Positions 51,542 to 59,486 of a stretch of 64,000 bases of DNA are shown piece by piece. Below the pieces are notes generated by a model that did not search any database, was not told the origin of the DNA, and worked only from the letters and a program-made list of their open reading frames with translations. This DNA comes from an uncultured Eubacteriales bacterium. Lineage in GTDB: Bacteria > Bacillota > Clostridia > Oscillospirales > CAG-382. The stretch is from assembly GCA_934446675.1 (NCBI GenBank), contig CAKSEL010000006.1:1-64000 (forward strand). Direction: 5' to 3'. The position numbers and the translations under genes are program-made. Within the stretch, counting starts at the first letter, position 1; every line of letters starts with the position of its first letter.

Positions 51542-52612
51542 ATGCTTGAACAACTTTTGGCACGCCACTGCGGTCCTGCTCTTGCAGGTATAAAGCCTGG
51601 AAACCTCGTATCGCTTTCAAAAACACAGTATCGCGATATTGAAAATCAAATATCGGTGCTTAACAGTCAGTTAAACGGCAAGGACATATATGTAAGAATT
51701 CTTTGCAGCTGTGAAAGGCGTGCACTGGTGTTCGTTTACAGGCGGAAAGTTCTTGCGGATTACCTGTCGCGTCCGGAAATATCAAAACTTCTTGGTGATT
51801 TCGGATACGAAAATAATGGGTCGCTTGAACAAAAGCTCGAAATGCTGAAAAGCAGACTGTCTGAACGTGAATTTCCGCATGAAATAGGTGCGTTTCTCGG
51901 TTATCCGGCGCATGACATATACGGTTTTATCAACCATAAGGACGACGGCTGTCTGCTTACCGGCGAATGGAAGGTTTATGCCGAACCCGAAGCCGCGGCG
52001 CAAATGTTCAGACGTTATAAGCTTTGCAGACTCGCACTTTTAAAGCGCGTGCAGTCCGGACTCTCACTTTCACGGATCTTTCACGGATCTTTCACGCAGC
52101 ATAAACAATTACGAATACTTATTATCTTAACAAGGATAGTTTGTAATACCAAATATTTCTACATTACGGAGGAACAAACAATGAGCAAAACAGCAATTAT
52201 TTACTGGAGCGGAACAGGAAACACAGAATCTATGGCTTTTGCCGTACTTGAAGGTGTACAGTCATGCGGTTCTTCGGCGGATTTCTTTAAAGTTTCCGAC
52301 ACAACGGCAGCTGCCGCAGCAGGCTATGACACTCTTATCTTAGGCTGCCCCGCTATGGGCAGCGAGGTTCTGGAAGAGGACGAGTTTGAACCGTTCTTTA
52401 CCGAGCTTGAAAGCAGTCTTTCGGGCAAAAAAGTTGCCCTCTTCGGCTCATACGGCTGGGGTGACGGCGAATGGATGAGAAACTGGGAACAGAGAGTTAT
52501 AAACGCCGGTGCCGTACTCGTAAACGGAAAAGGTCTTACAGTCAACGAAGCACCCGACGATTCTGCGCTTGACGAATGCCGCGCTCTCGGCAAAGCCGCA
52601 GTTGCCGAATAA
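51542..52612 (+). CDS. DUF3793 protein fused in frame to flavodoxin by an 11-bp duplication
   Basis: The open frame encodes 356 residues. Residues 1-~185 form a DUF3793 domain (LLARHCGPALAGIKPGNLVSL, ILCSCERRALVFVYR, FLGYPAHDIYGFINH) and residues ~214-356 a complete flavodoxin, joined by a linker of non-domain sequence. The linker arises from two copies of CACGGATCTTT at 52071-52092. With one copy the reading ends at Phe-His-Ala-Ala-stop, so the ancestral gene was a separate DUF3793 protein of about 185 residues. DUF3793 is of unknown function, usually near iron genes. Two metal-type operators precede it. Confidence 0.8.
   Translation: MLEQLLARHCGPALAGIKPGNLVSLSKTQYRDIENQISVLNSQLNGKDIYVRILCSCERRALVFVYRRKVLADYLSRPEISKLLGDFGYENNGSLEQKLEMLKSRLSEREFPHEIGAFLGYPAHDIYGFINHKDDGCLLTGEWKVYAEPEAAAQMFRRYKLCRLALLKRVQSGLSLSRIFHGSFTQHKQLRILIILTRIVCNTKYFYITEEQTMSKTAIIYWSGTGNTESMAFAVLEGVQSCGSSADFFKVSDTTAAAAAGYDTLILGCPAMGSEVLEEDEFEPFFTELESSLSGKKVALFGSYGWGDGEWMRNWEQRVINAGAVLVNGKGLTVNEAPDDSALDECRALGKAAVAE
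52071..52092 (+). repeat. 11-bp tandem duplication causing read-through
   Basis: Two adjacent perfect copies of CACGGATCTTT occur. Removing one restores a TAA stop a few codons later in the DUF3793 frame. Confidence 0.9.
52181..52612 (+). CDS. Flavodoxin (own start inside the fused frame)
   Basis: This 143-residue FMN-binding flavodoxin replaces ferredoxin under iron shortage. The phosphate loop is YWSGTGNTESMA, and FMN-contact loops are LGCPAMGSEVLEE and GSYGWGDGEWM. Its own GGAGG lies 7 nt before the ATG at 52181, so it is made as a free protein whether or not the upstream fusion is translated. Placing flavodoxin behind iron-type operators fits its role as an iron-sparing carrier, here perhaps for the Hdr or fermentative enzymes. 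Confidence 0.92.
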   Translation: MSKTAIIYWSGTGNTESMAFAVLEGVQSCGSSADFFKVSDTTAAAAAGYDTLILGCPAMGSEVLEEDEFEPFFTELESSLSGKKVALFGSYGWGDGEWMRNWEQRVINAGAVLVNGKGLTVNEAPDDSALDECRALGKAAVAE

Positions 52613-52646
52613 GAAAAACATAAACTTTCTTCCGAAATACAACAAA

Positions 52647-52685
52647 ACTCTGCGCCGTGCATATGTGTGACGCAGAGTAATTTTT
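52647..52685. terminator. Bidirectional terminator, flavodoxin / membrane protein
   Basis: The 8-bp perfect stem ACTCTGCG/CGCAGAGT with a 16-nt loop is followed by AATTTTTAT on the plus strand and TTTGTTG on the minus strand. Confidence 0.75.
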
Positions 52686-52698
52686 ATATTTATGTTAT

Positions 52699-53655
52699 TT
52701 AATGCTTTCTGCCGCGCAGTTTCTTTTTGAGCTGTTTTGTCTGATCGGGGAAATCGCTGAACTGGAAATTCGGGAATGCCTTTAACAAACGCGAATACTT
52801 CTTTGTGACCTTGGAGAGCATTTCGTCGTAATTCTTTCTGCTGAGTCTTCCCGCCGCAACTTTCTTCTTGCGTTCGGATTTCTGTGCAAGCCTTATTTCC
52901 CTGCTCTTTTCGGTTATATCGTCCTTGAATTCCTTGGTTTTCCTGACAACATTTTCTGAAAATTCTTCAAGGTTTTCTTTAACCGCCTTGCTTCTGTCGA
53001 CAAATTCGGAAACCGGAGTTCCTTCGGCGGTAATTTCATTGTACTTGGCTATTGCCTCCATAGTACCCGTTGAAACTTTCTTTCCGATCATATCCGAATC
53101 CTCTCTGAACGCTTTTGCGAGGGAATCAAGCTTTTTCAGATACTTGTTAAGTCCTATCATCATGCAGAGCGTGATTACGGTATCGGTTACAAACAGTGCA
53201 AGACATATTCCGAGAAGTATCCAGCCCGCTGTTTTCGGCAGCAGCGATATAAGCTTATCAGTTATCGGAAACAGCACCTTTACGACAAACAGGCAGCCGA
53301 CTCCCCAGCCGAGAGAAGCTATAAGGCATATATATCCGCCGAGATTGAATCTGTTAGCCGTATAATCCCACCATCTCTGATGAAATATCTTATCGAGTGC
53401 AAATCCCGTTATAAGTTCAAGCAGCGATGTAAGCAGCATGGACAGCAAAAACAGTGTAAGCCACGTATCCTTGAACGGCATCAGAAACGCATACACTATG
53501 CAGACTCCGAAACCGTATATCGGGCAGACAGCTCCGTTGAGAAACCCTCTGTTCACAAATTTTCCTTCGGCAAAAGCCGCAAACGCAACCTCGCAGCACC
53601 AGCCGAGAAAAGCGTATATTATGAAATACCAAAGATACGTATATGCCATTTGCAC
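52699..53655 (-). CDS. CmpB-type (DUF1113-like) multispan membrane protein
   Basis: This 318-residue protein has about five membrane spans in its first 180 residues (FIIYAFLGWCCEVAFAAF, NRGFLNGAVCPIYGFG, WWDYTANRFNLGGYICLIASLGWG), which match the putative ABC-transporter type IV (CmpB) family. A long, charged, coiled-coil-prone cytoplasmic tail rich in Lys and Glu follows. No ATPase is adjacent and transport is unproven. Monocistronic. Confidence 0.75.
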   Translation of the reverse strand: MQMAYTYLWYFIIYAFLGWCCEVAFAAFAEGKFVNRGFLNGAVCPIYGFGVCIVYAFLMPFKDTWLTLFLLSMLLTSLLELITGFALDKIFHQRWWDYTANRFNLGGYICLIASLGWGVGCLFVVKVLFPITDKLISLLPKTAGWILLGICLALFVTDTVITLCMMIGLNKYLKKLDSLAKAFREDSDMIGKKVSTGTMEAIAKYNEITAEGTPVSEFVDRSKAVKENLEEFSENVVRKTKEFKDDITEKSREIRLAQKSERKKKVAAGRLSRKNYDEMLSKVTKKYSRLLKAFPNFQFSDFPDQTKQLKKKLRGRKH

Positions 53656-53796
53656 TACCTCTTTTCTCCTGTTCTTTGTTCAATTCTAACACAGAATTCT
53701 GCATTTTTCAACAGTATGCGCAAAGTTTAATATCTTTATTTTTTCAAATTCGCTGTAAAGAACCCGAAATATACACTAATTACCTAAAAAACAGCC

Positions 53797-53825
53797 TTGA
53801 CAAGCATGAAATTATATGATAAGAT
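53797..53825 (+). promoter_or_regulatory. tyrS leader promoter
   Basis: TTGACA (53797-53802), a 17-nt spacer and TAAGAT (53820-53825) stand just before the T-box. Confidence 0.75.
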
Positions 53826-53854
53826 TAATTTGTTATATAAATCAAAGCGCTATA

Positions 53855-54113
53855 AGTCCGGACAAGTAGCACCGCACAATGCTTTTTCAGAGAGATGCCG
53901 CAGGGTGCAAGGCGTTAAGCAGTGAGGTCATGCGAATACACCGGGCAAGCTCCGCGCCGAAAGCTTTATTGCAAGTAGACCGCGGCGTTTCGCCGGCACG
54001 TTACAGCCGCGGCAGTGATATATTCACTTACCGAGACCGGCTTTGCGAAAAGGCGGTAAATTGAGGTGGTAACACGCATTTTGCGTCCTCTGCTTTATGC
54101 AGGGGATTTTTTT
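53855..54113 (+). ncRNA. Tyrosine T-box leader
   Basis: A long structured leader begins with stem I (GGACAAGTAGCACCG, AGAGAGA bulge region). It carries the specifier codon TAC at 53937-53939 in GCGAATACACC, shows the T-box sequence AGGTGGTAACACG (UGGU reads the tRNA-Tyr acceptor), and ends in a terminator hairpin CCTCTGC/GCAGGGG (54087-54105) with seven T residues. Uncharged tRNA-Tyr should stabilise the antiterminator and switch tyrS on. Confidence 0.92.
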
Positions 54114-54161
54114 ATTCCGGAATTTTACGGCGCTTAGCTTACTTGAAAGGACGTACTCAAA

Positions 54162-55388
54162 ATGACAATTTACGACGAACTCGTGGCAAGAGGTCTTATT
54201 GCCCAGGTAACAGACGAAGCCGAGATCAAAGAGCTTATAAACGCCGGAAAGGCTGTTTTCTACATCGGCTTTGACCCGACCGCAGACTCACTCCATGTCG
54301 GTCACTTTATGGCGCTTTGCCTTATGAAAAGACTTCAGATGGCAGGCAACAAGCCGATAGCTCTTATAGGCGGAGGTACAGGATATATAGGAGATCCTTC
54401 GGGAAGAAGCGATATGCGTTCGGTTCTCACCCCCGAAACGATACAGCACAACTGCGACTGCTTCAAAAAACAGATGAGCCGTTTTATCGAATTCGGCGAG
54501 GACAAGGCACTTATGGTCAACAACGCGGACTGGCTGCTCAAGCTCAACTATATAGAGCTGCTGCGCGACGTCGGAGCTTGTTTCTCCGTCAACAATATGC
54601 TCAGAGCCGAGTGCTACAAGCAGAGAATGGAAAAAGGTCTTTCGTTCCTCGAATTCAACTACATGATAATGCAGTCCTACGACTTCTATCATCTCTACAC
54701 CCACTACGGCTGCAATATGCAGTTCGGAGGCGACGATCAGTGGTCTAATATGCTCGGCGGTACCGAACTTATCAGAAGAAAGCTCGGCAAGGACGCTTAT
54801 GCAATGACAATAAATCTCCTCATGAACTCCGAGGGCAAGAAGATGGGCAAAACCGCAAACGGCGCAGTCTGGCTCGATCCCGCAAAGACTTCTCCCTACG
54901 ATTTCTTCCAGTATTGGAGAAACGTTGATGACGCCGACGTTATCAAGTGCATGAAAATGCTCACATTCTTACCGCTTGAAGAAATTGAGGAATACGCTCA
55001 TCTTGAAGGCAGCGAGATAAACAAGGCAAAGGAAAAGCTTGCTTACGAGCTTACAGCCCTTGTTCACGGCAGGGAACACGCCGAAGCATCTCTCGCAAGT
55101 GCGCGCGCACTGTTCGGAAACGGCGGGAACATGGAGAATATGCCTTCTACCGAGCTTTGCGATGACGACTTTACCGACGGCAAGATAATGATAGGCAATC
55201 TGCTTGTAAAGTGCGGTCTTTGCCCGTCAAGCAGCGAGGCAAGACGTCTTGTAAAACAGGGCGGCGTATCAGTAAACGACGTTAAGGTTACGGATTTTGC
55301 AACAGGATATGACAAGGCATTCTTTACAAACGGCGAAGTCATGATAAAGAAAGGTAAAAAAGACTTCCACAAAGTTTCCGTAAAATGA
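54162..55388 (+). CDS. tyrS: Tyrosyl-tRNA synthetase
   Basis: This 408-residue class I synthetase charges tRNA-Tyr. HIGH-type motif: DPTADSLHVGHFMAL. Tyrosine pocket: YDFYHLYTHYGCNMQFGGDDQWSN. KMSKS equivalent: KMGKT. A C-terminal S4 RNA-binding domain follows (SSSEARRLVKQGGVSVNDVKV). Length fits the bacterial TyrRS. Expression is set by the T-box leader. The esterase gene follows 19 nt later and may share the transcript. Confidence 0.97.
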   Translation: MTIYDELVARGLIAQVTDEAEIKELINAGKAVFYIGFDPTADSLHVGHFMALCLMKRLQMAGNKPIALIGGGTGYIGDPSGRSDMRSVLTPETIQHNCDCFKKQMSRFIEFGEDKALMVNNADWLLKLNYIELLRDVGACFSVNNMLRAECYKQRMEKGLSFLEFNYMIMQSYDFYHLYTHYGCNMQFGGDDQWSNMLGGTELIRRKLGKDAYAMTINLLMNSEGKKMGKTANGAVWLDPAKTSPYDFFQYWRNVDDADVIKCMKMLTFLPLEEIEEYAHLEGSEINKAKEKLAYELTALVHGREHAEASLASARALFGNGGNMENMPSTELCDDDFTDGKIMIGNLLVKCGLCPSSSEARRLVKQGGVSVNDVKVTDFATGYDKAFFTNGEVMIKKGKKDFHKVSVK

Positions 55389-55407
55389 ACCTCCGGAGGT
55401 AACAGCT

Positions 55408-56574
55408 ATGCCAAACGCATACTTTACAGGCTCGACGGTAAAAAATCCGCTGTTATACCATACAGGCGAAACAATGCACTTTGAACTGAATCTTGTAAAA
55501 GACGGCAAGCCTTTTCCCCGCCATGTTTTCAAGTGGTCGTGCGATACCGACGGCGGAGAACACTTTGAAGGTGAGTGCGACGGAAAAAGCGCGTCTGCCG
55601 TAATTGAAGTGAGCGTTTCAAAACCGGGATTTGCTCATCTCACCGTTACTCCGTATGACGAAAACGGAAATCAGCTTTCGGAATGCGATATTTTTGAAGG
55701 CGGTGCCGGTGCGGACATACTGAATATTGAACAGGGTTTGCCCGAACCCAAAGATTTTGACGCTTTCTGGGATAAACAGCTTGACATTGTAAACAACTGT
55801 GAGCCGGTTCTTCTTGAAAAGGTTAAAACAGAGTCTGCAAACGCAAATTTTGACTGTTACGACATAAAAATACAGACTCCGCACGGTCGTCCCTCGTCGG
55901 GCTACCTTACAATACCGAAAAACGCGGCACAAAAGAGCCTTTGCGCAAAGCTTATAACCATAGGCTACGGTCATTCCTCGGCAGAGGCGCATTTCAGCGA
56001 CGGTTTTGCTACGCTTTGCATAAATCAGCACGGCATTGAAAACGGACGTGAAAAAGAATACTACGACGATCTGCGCGATGGCGAGCTTAACGCATTCGGC
56101 TTTGACAAGGAGCAGAACCAAAATCCCGAAACCTGCTATTTCAGGGATATGATCTTCCGCGGATTGCAGGCGGCGCGTTTTCTTAAAACTCTTCCGGAAT
56201 TTGGCGGAAAGCTTTATCTTGAAGGCGGCTCTATGGGTGCAATGCAGGCTGTGAGCATTGCGGCGCATACGCAAGACGTAACGGGACTTGACATATTTAT
56301 ACCGTGGCTCTGCGATCTCGGCGGCATTGAAAAAGGAAGAATGCGCGGCTGGAGACCGGATATTTCCGACGGCATTATGTATTACGACACGGCAAATCAG
56401 GCAAAACGCGTAAAATGCCCGGTAACGATACACTGCGGTCTCGGCGACTATGTTTGTCCGCCGTCTTCTGAGGTTGTCCTGTGGAAGAATTTTAATGCTC
56501 CCAAACGCATTTTCTTCATGCAGAACAAGACTCACCCGTATACCGCTCCGGAATACGGCGAATATATGCTTTAA
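55408..56574 (+). CDS. Acetylxylan esterase / cephalosporin-C deacetylase family (CE7)
   Basis: This 388-residue alpha/beta hydrolase has an N-terminal beta-sandwich of about 100 residues and a C-terminal AXE1 domain. The nucleophile Ser is in GGSMGAMQA, a catalytic Asp in GLGDYVCPP and the His in NKTHPYT. CE7 enzymes remove acetyl groups from xylo-oligosaccharides inside the cell. GGAGG precedes the ATG. It may be read from the tyrS T-box promoter, an odd pairing. Confidence 0.86.
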   Translation: MPNAYFTGSTVKNPLLYHTGETMHFELNLVKDGKPFPRHVFKWSCDTDGGEHFEGECDGKSASAVIEVSVSKPGFAHLTVTPYDENGNQLSECDIFEGGAGADILNIEQGLPEPKDFDAFWDKQLDIVNNCEPVLLEKVKTESANANFDCYDIKIQTPHGRPSSGYLTIPKNAAQKSLCAKLITIGYGHSSAEAHFSDGFATLCINQHGIENGREKEYYDDLRDGELNAFGFDKEQNQNPETCYFRDMIFRGLQAARFLKTLPEFGGKLYLEGGSMGAMQAVSIAAHTQDVTGLDIFIPWLCDLGGIEKGRMRGWRPDISDGIMYYDTANQAKRVKCPVTIHCGLGDYVCPPSSEVVLWKNFNAPKRIFFMQNKTHPYTAPEYGEYML

Positions 56575-56590
56575 ATTATAATATTTTCTT

Positions 56591-56629
56591 TTGCGCCGAA
56601 GCTTTAACACGTTTTTCGGCGCAATTTTT
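56591..56629 (+). terminator. Terminator after the esterase gene
   Basis: The 10-bp perfect stem TTGCGCCGAA/TTCGGCGCAA with a 14-nt loop is followed by TTTTT. Confidence 0.93.
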
Positions 56630-56688
56630 ACATATTTGCGCCTGCCAAAGGAAAAAATATCAACAAAATATGTTACGGGAGTTTTATC

Positions 56689-57612
56689 ATGCATATAAAT
56701 ACAAGAGACGGATTTCTCAAATCCAAATACGACGATCTCGATATTTCCTATCTAGAAATATACCCCGATAATCCCAAAGCCGCGCTTCAGCTTGTACACG
56801 GAATGTGCGAATACAAGGAGCGCTATATTCCGTTCATGACCTATCTTTCCGAAAACGGCTACGCCTGCATTATCCACGACCATCGCGGACACGGAAAAAG
56901 CGTAAAGGACAAGGAAGATCTCGGATATTTCTACTCCGGTATGGCTGACGGCGTGCTGTCCGACATAGGACTTGTATCAGACAGGCTTTCCGCGGATTTT
57001 CCGGGGCTTAAACACGGACTTTTCGGTCACAGCATGGGTTCGCTTGCGGTAAGGGCATATGCGAAAAAGCATGCTGAAGATTTGAGTGCACTAATTGTCT
57101 GCGGTTCGCCGTCAGAAAACAGATTTTCGGGACTGATGTGTAAATTTGACGACGCACTTATACGCAAAAAAGGCGATCATGCGCGAAGCGAGCTTATAAA
57201 CTCCGCATTTCTCGGATTTTTTCAGAAAAATTTTCTTGATGAAAAGCTTGACAATGCCTGGATCTGCAGTGACAGAGACGTTGTCGAAAAATACAACGCG
57301 GACGAATACTGCAATTTTACTTTTACACTCAACGGATACAAAGCACTGCTGTCTTTAATGGAGCTTGCATATTCACATAACGGCACAAAACCGCGCAATC
57401 CGGGGCTTCCCGTTTTGTTTGTTTCGGGTTCGGACGACCCGTGTATGGTAACAAAAAAGGACTTTGCTAAAGCCGTGAAATCCTTTGCGGACAACGGCTA
57501 TACGAACGTTTCATCTAAGCTTTATCACGGCATGCGGCATGAAATTTTGAACGAAAATCAACAGCTTTGTGTATTCAAGGACATATTAGAGTACCTTGAC
57601 GGGCATATGTGA
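56689..57612 (+). CDS. Monoacylglycerol lipase-like alpha/beta hydrolase
   Basis: This 307-residue serine hydrolase of the Hydrolase_4/lysophospholipase group has LVHGMCEYKERY for the oxyanion region, HDHRGHGKS, the nucleophile Ser in FGHSMGSLAVR, Asp in SGSDDPC and His in YHGMRHEI. It is likely to split monoacylglycerols or lysophospholipids. GGGAG precedes the ATG. Monocistronic. Confidence 0.88.
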   Translation: MHINTRDGFLKSKYDDLDISYLEIYPDNPKAALQLVHGMCEYKERYIPFMTYLSENGYACIIHDHRGHGKSVKDKEDLGYFYSGMADGVLSDIGLVSDRLSADFPGLKHGLFGHSMGSLAVRAYAKKHAEDLSALIVCGSPSENRFSGLMCKFDDALIRKKGDHARSELINSAFLGFFQKNFLDEKLDNAWICSDRDVVEKYNADEYCNFTFTLNGYKALLSLMELAYSHNGTKPRNPGLPVLFVSGSDDPCMVTKKDFAKAVKSFADNGYTNVSSKLYHGMRHEILNENQQLCVFKDILEYLDGHM

Positions 57613-57715
57613 CGTCAATATGTACAAAAAGGAGGCTTGTAATTTGTGTATTACAACAAAATCACAGTTTTTGCCATAATATTTCCAAGAAAATGTAGAA
57701 AAATTTGTGCGTTTG

Positions 57716-57724
57716 TGCTATAAT
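57716..57724 (+). promoter_or_regulatory. Extended -10 promoter of the lipoprotein gene
   Basis: The sequence TG-C-TATAAT forms an extended -10 box 32 nt before the ATG. The -35 region is poor. Confidence 0.55.
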
Positions 57725-57756
57725 TTCTTGTATCATTTAAGATAAGGAGAATGTAA

Positions 57757-59169
57757 ATGAAATTCAGAAAGTCACTTGCTCTTCTGGCTGCCGCACTGAT
57801 GCTTACCTGCGTCGGCTGTAAAAAGTCGGAAACAAAAAAGAACAATACAGACGTTGTCATTGACGAAAACGATCCGTATACTTCAAACCTGGAAATTAAT
57901 GACTATGACGGCTACAATTTCCGCATGCTTGTACGTCCTTCTCAGATCAAAGACCAGTACCTCGAGGAAGGAACCGGCGACCCTATAGAGGACGCTGTTT
58001 ACAAGAGAAACCTCACGGTCGAGTCGATGTATAACATCACGATAAGCGCTACACAGTCGTCTGACTCAAACTATGAAACAGACGCGCTCAACTCGATCCT
58101 CGCGGGCGACGATGCATACGATGTTATTTTCGCTCACACAAGAGCAGCATTTGCATATGCCACACAACATGCTGTTCTCAACATAAATGAGGTTGATTCT
58201 ATACATCTCGAAAATCCTTGGTGGGCAAAAGATATAATCGAAAGCGCAGATATCAACAATCATCTCTATGTGCTTGACGGCGATATTACTCTTGCAAGAT
58301 ATAAAGGCGTTATGTGTCTGTATTTCAACAAGAGAATTTTCGATGAACTCGGTCTTGACTATCCTTACATGATGGTTAAAGACGGTACATGGACATTTGA
58401 TGAATTTTCGAAGCTTGTAAAGAAAGGTTCAAAAGACCTCAACGGTGACGGCGTTATGGATGTTGAAAACGACCAGTACGGTTTCCAGTCCTCCGAATGG
58501 CAGTCGCCTATATCTATTCTCTACACCGGCGGTCAGAGAATTTATCAGAAGAACGAACAAGGCATTCCGGAGCTTACGCTCAACACTTCAAAGACTGTTG
58601 ATATATTCGACAAATACTTTGAACTTATGGATTCAGAAGGATGCATAATTTACCTTGAAAACACGCTTACAGGTCCGGATATGTTCAGAGAAGGCCGAGC
58701 AATGTTCCGTGACGGCGGTCTTTCAAGTGCACAGGGTTACAGAAATATGGATGATAACTTCGGCATTCTCCCATATCCTAAGTTCACCGAAAGTGATGAA
58801 TATGCAAGTATTGTTAACGGATATTCAAACCTCCTCGTAATTCCGCTTACAGTTCCTGATGAACACAGAACCGGTAATATTATCGAGGCTCTCTGCGCAA
58901 TAGGTTCGCGTGATGTTGTTCCTGCATTCTACGAACAGTCTCTTAAATCAAAGTTCAGCCGTGATAATGAGTCTGAAGAAATGATTGATATTATAAGAGA
59001 CAGTATAATTTATGATCTTGGTTATGCCGCAGCAGGTACTTTTGATTCCATAGGACGTAGTCTCGCGAGAAGCACAACTCACGACTTTTCCTCTACATAT
59101 GCTTCTCAGGAATCCCTTGCTCTTTTCAAACTCAGAGAATTCAACAAGGCATACGGCGGAATCGAATAA
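57757..59169 (+). CDS. Extracellular solute-binding lipoprotein
   Basis: This 470-residue exported lipoprotein has a type II signal peptide with lipobox LTCVGC (Cys about residue 21), a Lys/Asn-rich tether, and a periplasmic-binding fold of the family-1 sugar type (DDAYDVIFAHTRAAFAY, GVMCLYFNKRIFDELGLDYPYMMVKDGTWTFDEFSKLVK, DLNGDGVMD). It should deliver an oligosaccharide or similar ligand to an ABC importer, but no permease or ATPase lies nearby, so it may share a distant one. Confidence 0.87.
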   Translation: MKFRKSLALLAAALMLTCVGCKKSETKKNNTDVVIDENDPYTSNLEINDYDGYNFRMLVRPSQIKDQYLEEGTGDPIEDAVYKRNLTVESMYNITISATQSSDSNYETDALNSILAGDDAYDVIFAHTRAAFAYATQHAVLNINEVDSIHLENPWWAKDIIESADINNHLYVLDGDITLARYKGVMCLYFNKRIFDELGLDYPYMMVKDGTWTFDEFSKLVKKGSKDLNGDGVMDVENDQYGFQSSEWQSPISILYTGGQRIYQKNEQGIPELTLNTSKTVDIFDKYFELMDSEGCIIYLENTLTGPDMFREGRAMFRDGGLSSAQGYRNMDDNFGILPYPKFTESDEYASIVNGYSNLLVIPLTVPDEHRTGNIIEALCAIGSRDVVPAFYEQSLKSKFSRDNESEEMIDIIRDSIIYDLGYAAAGTFDSIGRSLARSTTHDFSSTYASQESLALFKLREFNKAYGGIE

Positions 59170-59192
59170 GATATCATATAAATCAGAACTTT

Positions 59193-59220
59193 ACCCGGTC
59201 TTTATGACCGGGTTTTCTTT
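59193..59220 (+). terminator. Terminator after the lipoprotein gene
   Basis: The 8-bp perfect stem ACCCGGTC/GACCGGGT with a 5-nt loop is followed by TTTCTTTT. Confidence 0.93.
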
Positions 59221-59424
59221 TGCTTTGATTGTCCCCGTTATATTATTAGAAAACCCGCCGGCTGCTCACTAAACTCTTTTGCATACGCAACCGTGCAGAC
59301 TGTTGCACACAGTTGTACTATGTTATACATAGTTGACAAGATCATATATAGTTTTGCATGGTTATACACGTGTTCGCTGCGCTGTTCAGCATATATTCAA
59401 TACGACGCCGAATAAATCATAACT
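59221..59424. other. Gene-free spacer with degenerate GTTG/ATAGT repeats
   Basis: No frame with a ribosome site is present. Between about 59280 and 59375 short related blocks (TGTTGCACACAGTTG, ATACATAGTTGAC, TATATAGTTTTGC, CATGGTTATACAC) follow each other at roughly 14 bp, including an inverted repeat ACTATG-TTATA-CATAGT. Significance unknown. Confidence 0.4.
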
Positions 59425-59461
59425 AAAAAAGAAATCCGGCGGAAAATCAATCCCGTCGGAT
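59425..59461 (-). terminator. Terminator after the dockerin protease gene
   Basis: The minus-strand stem ATCCGACGG/CCGCCGGAT (one mismatch) is followed by TTCTTTTTTAG. Confidence 0.8.
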
Positions 59462-59486
59462 AATTCTGTTCTGTATTGTTTTTATA

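Noticed and set aside
52181..52612. True functional fusion protein by design
   Set aside because: The flavodoxin keeps its own ribosome site and start and the linker is frame-shifted non-domain sequence, so the fusion looks like a mutation.
57645..57722. 25-codon frame with AGGAGG upstream (GTG start)
   Set aside because: It overlaps the -10 box of the lipoprotein promoter, has no recognisable feature, and is likely chance.
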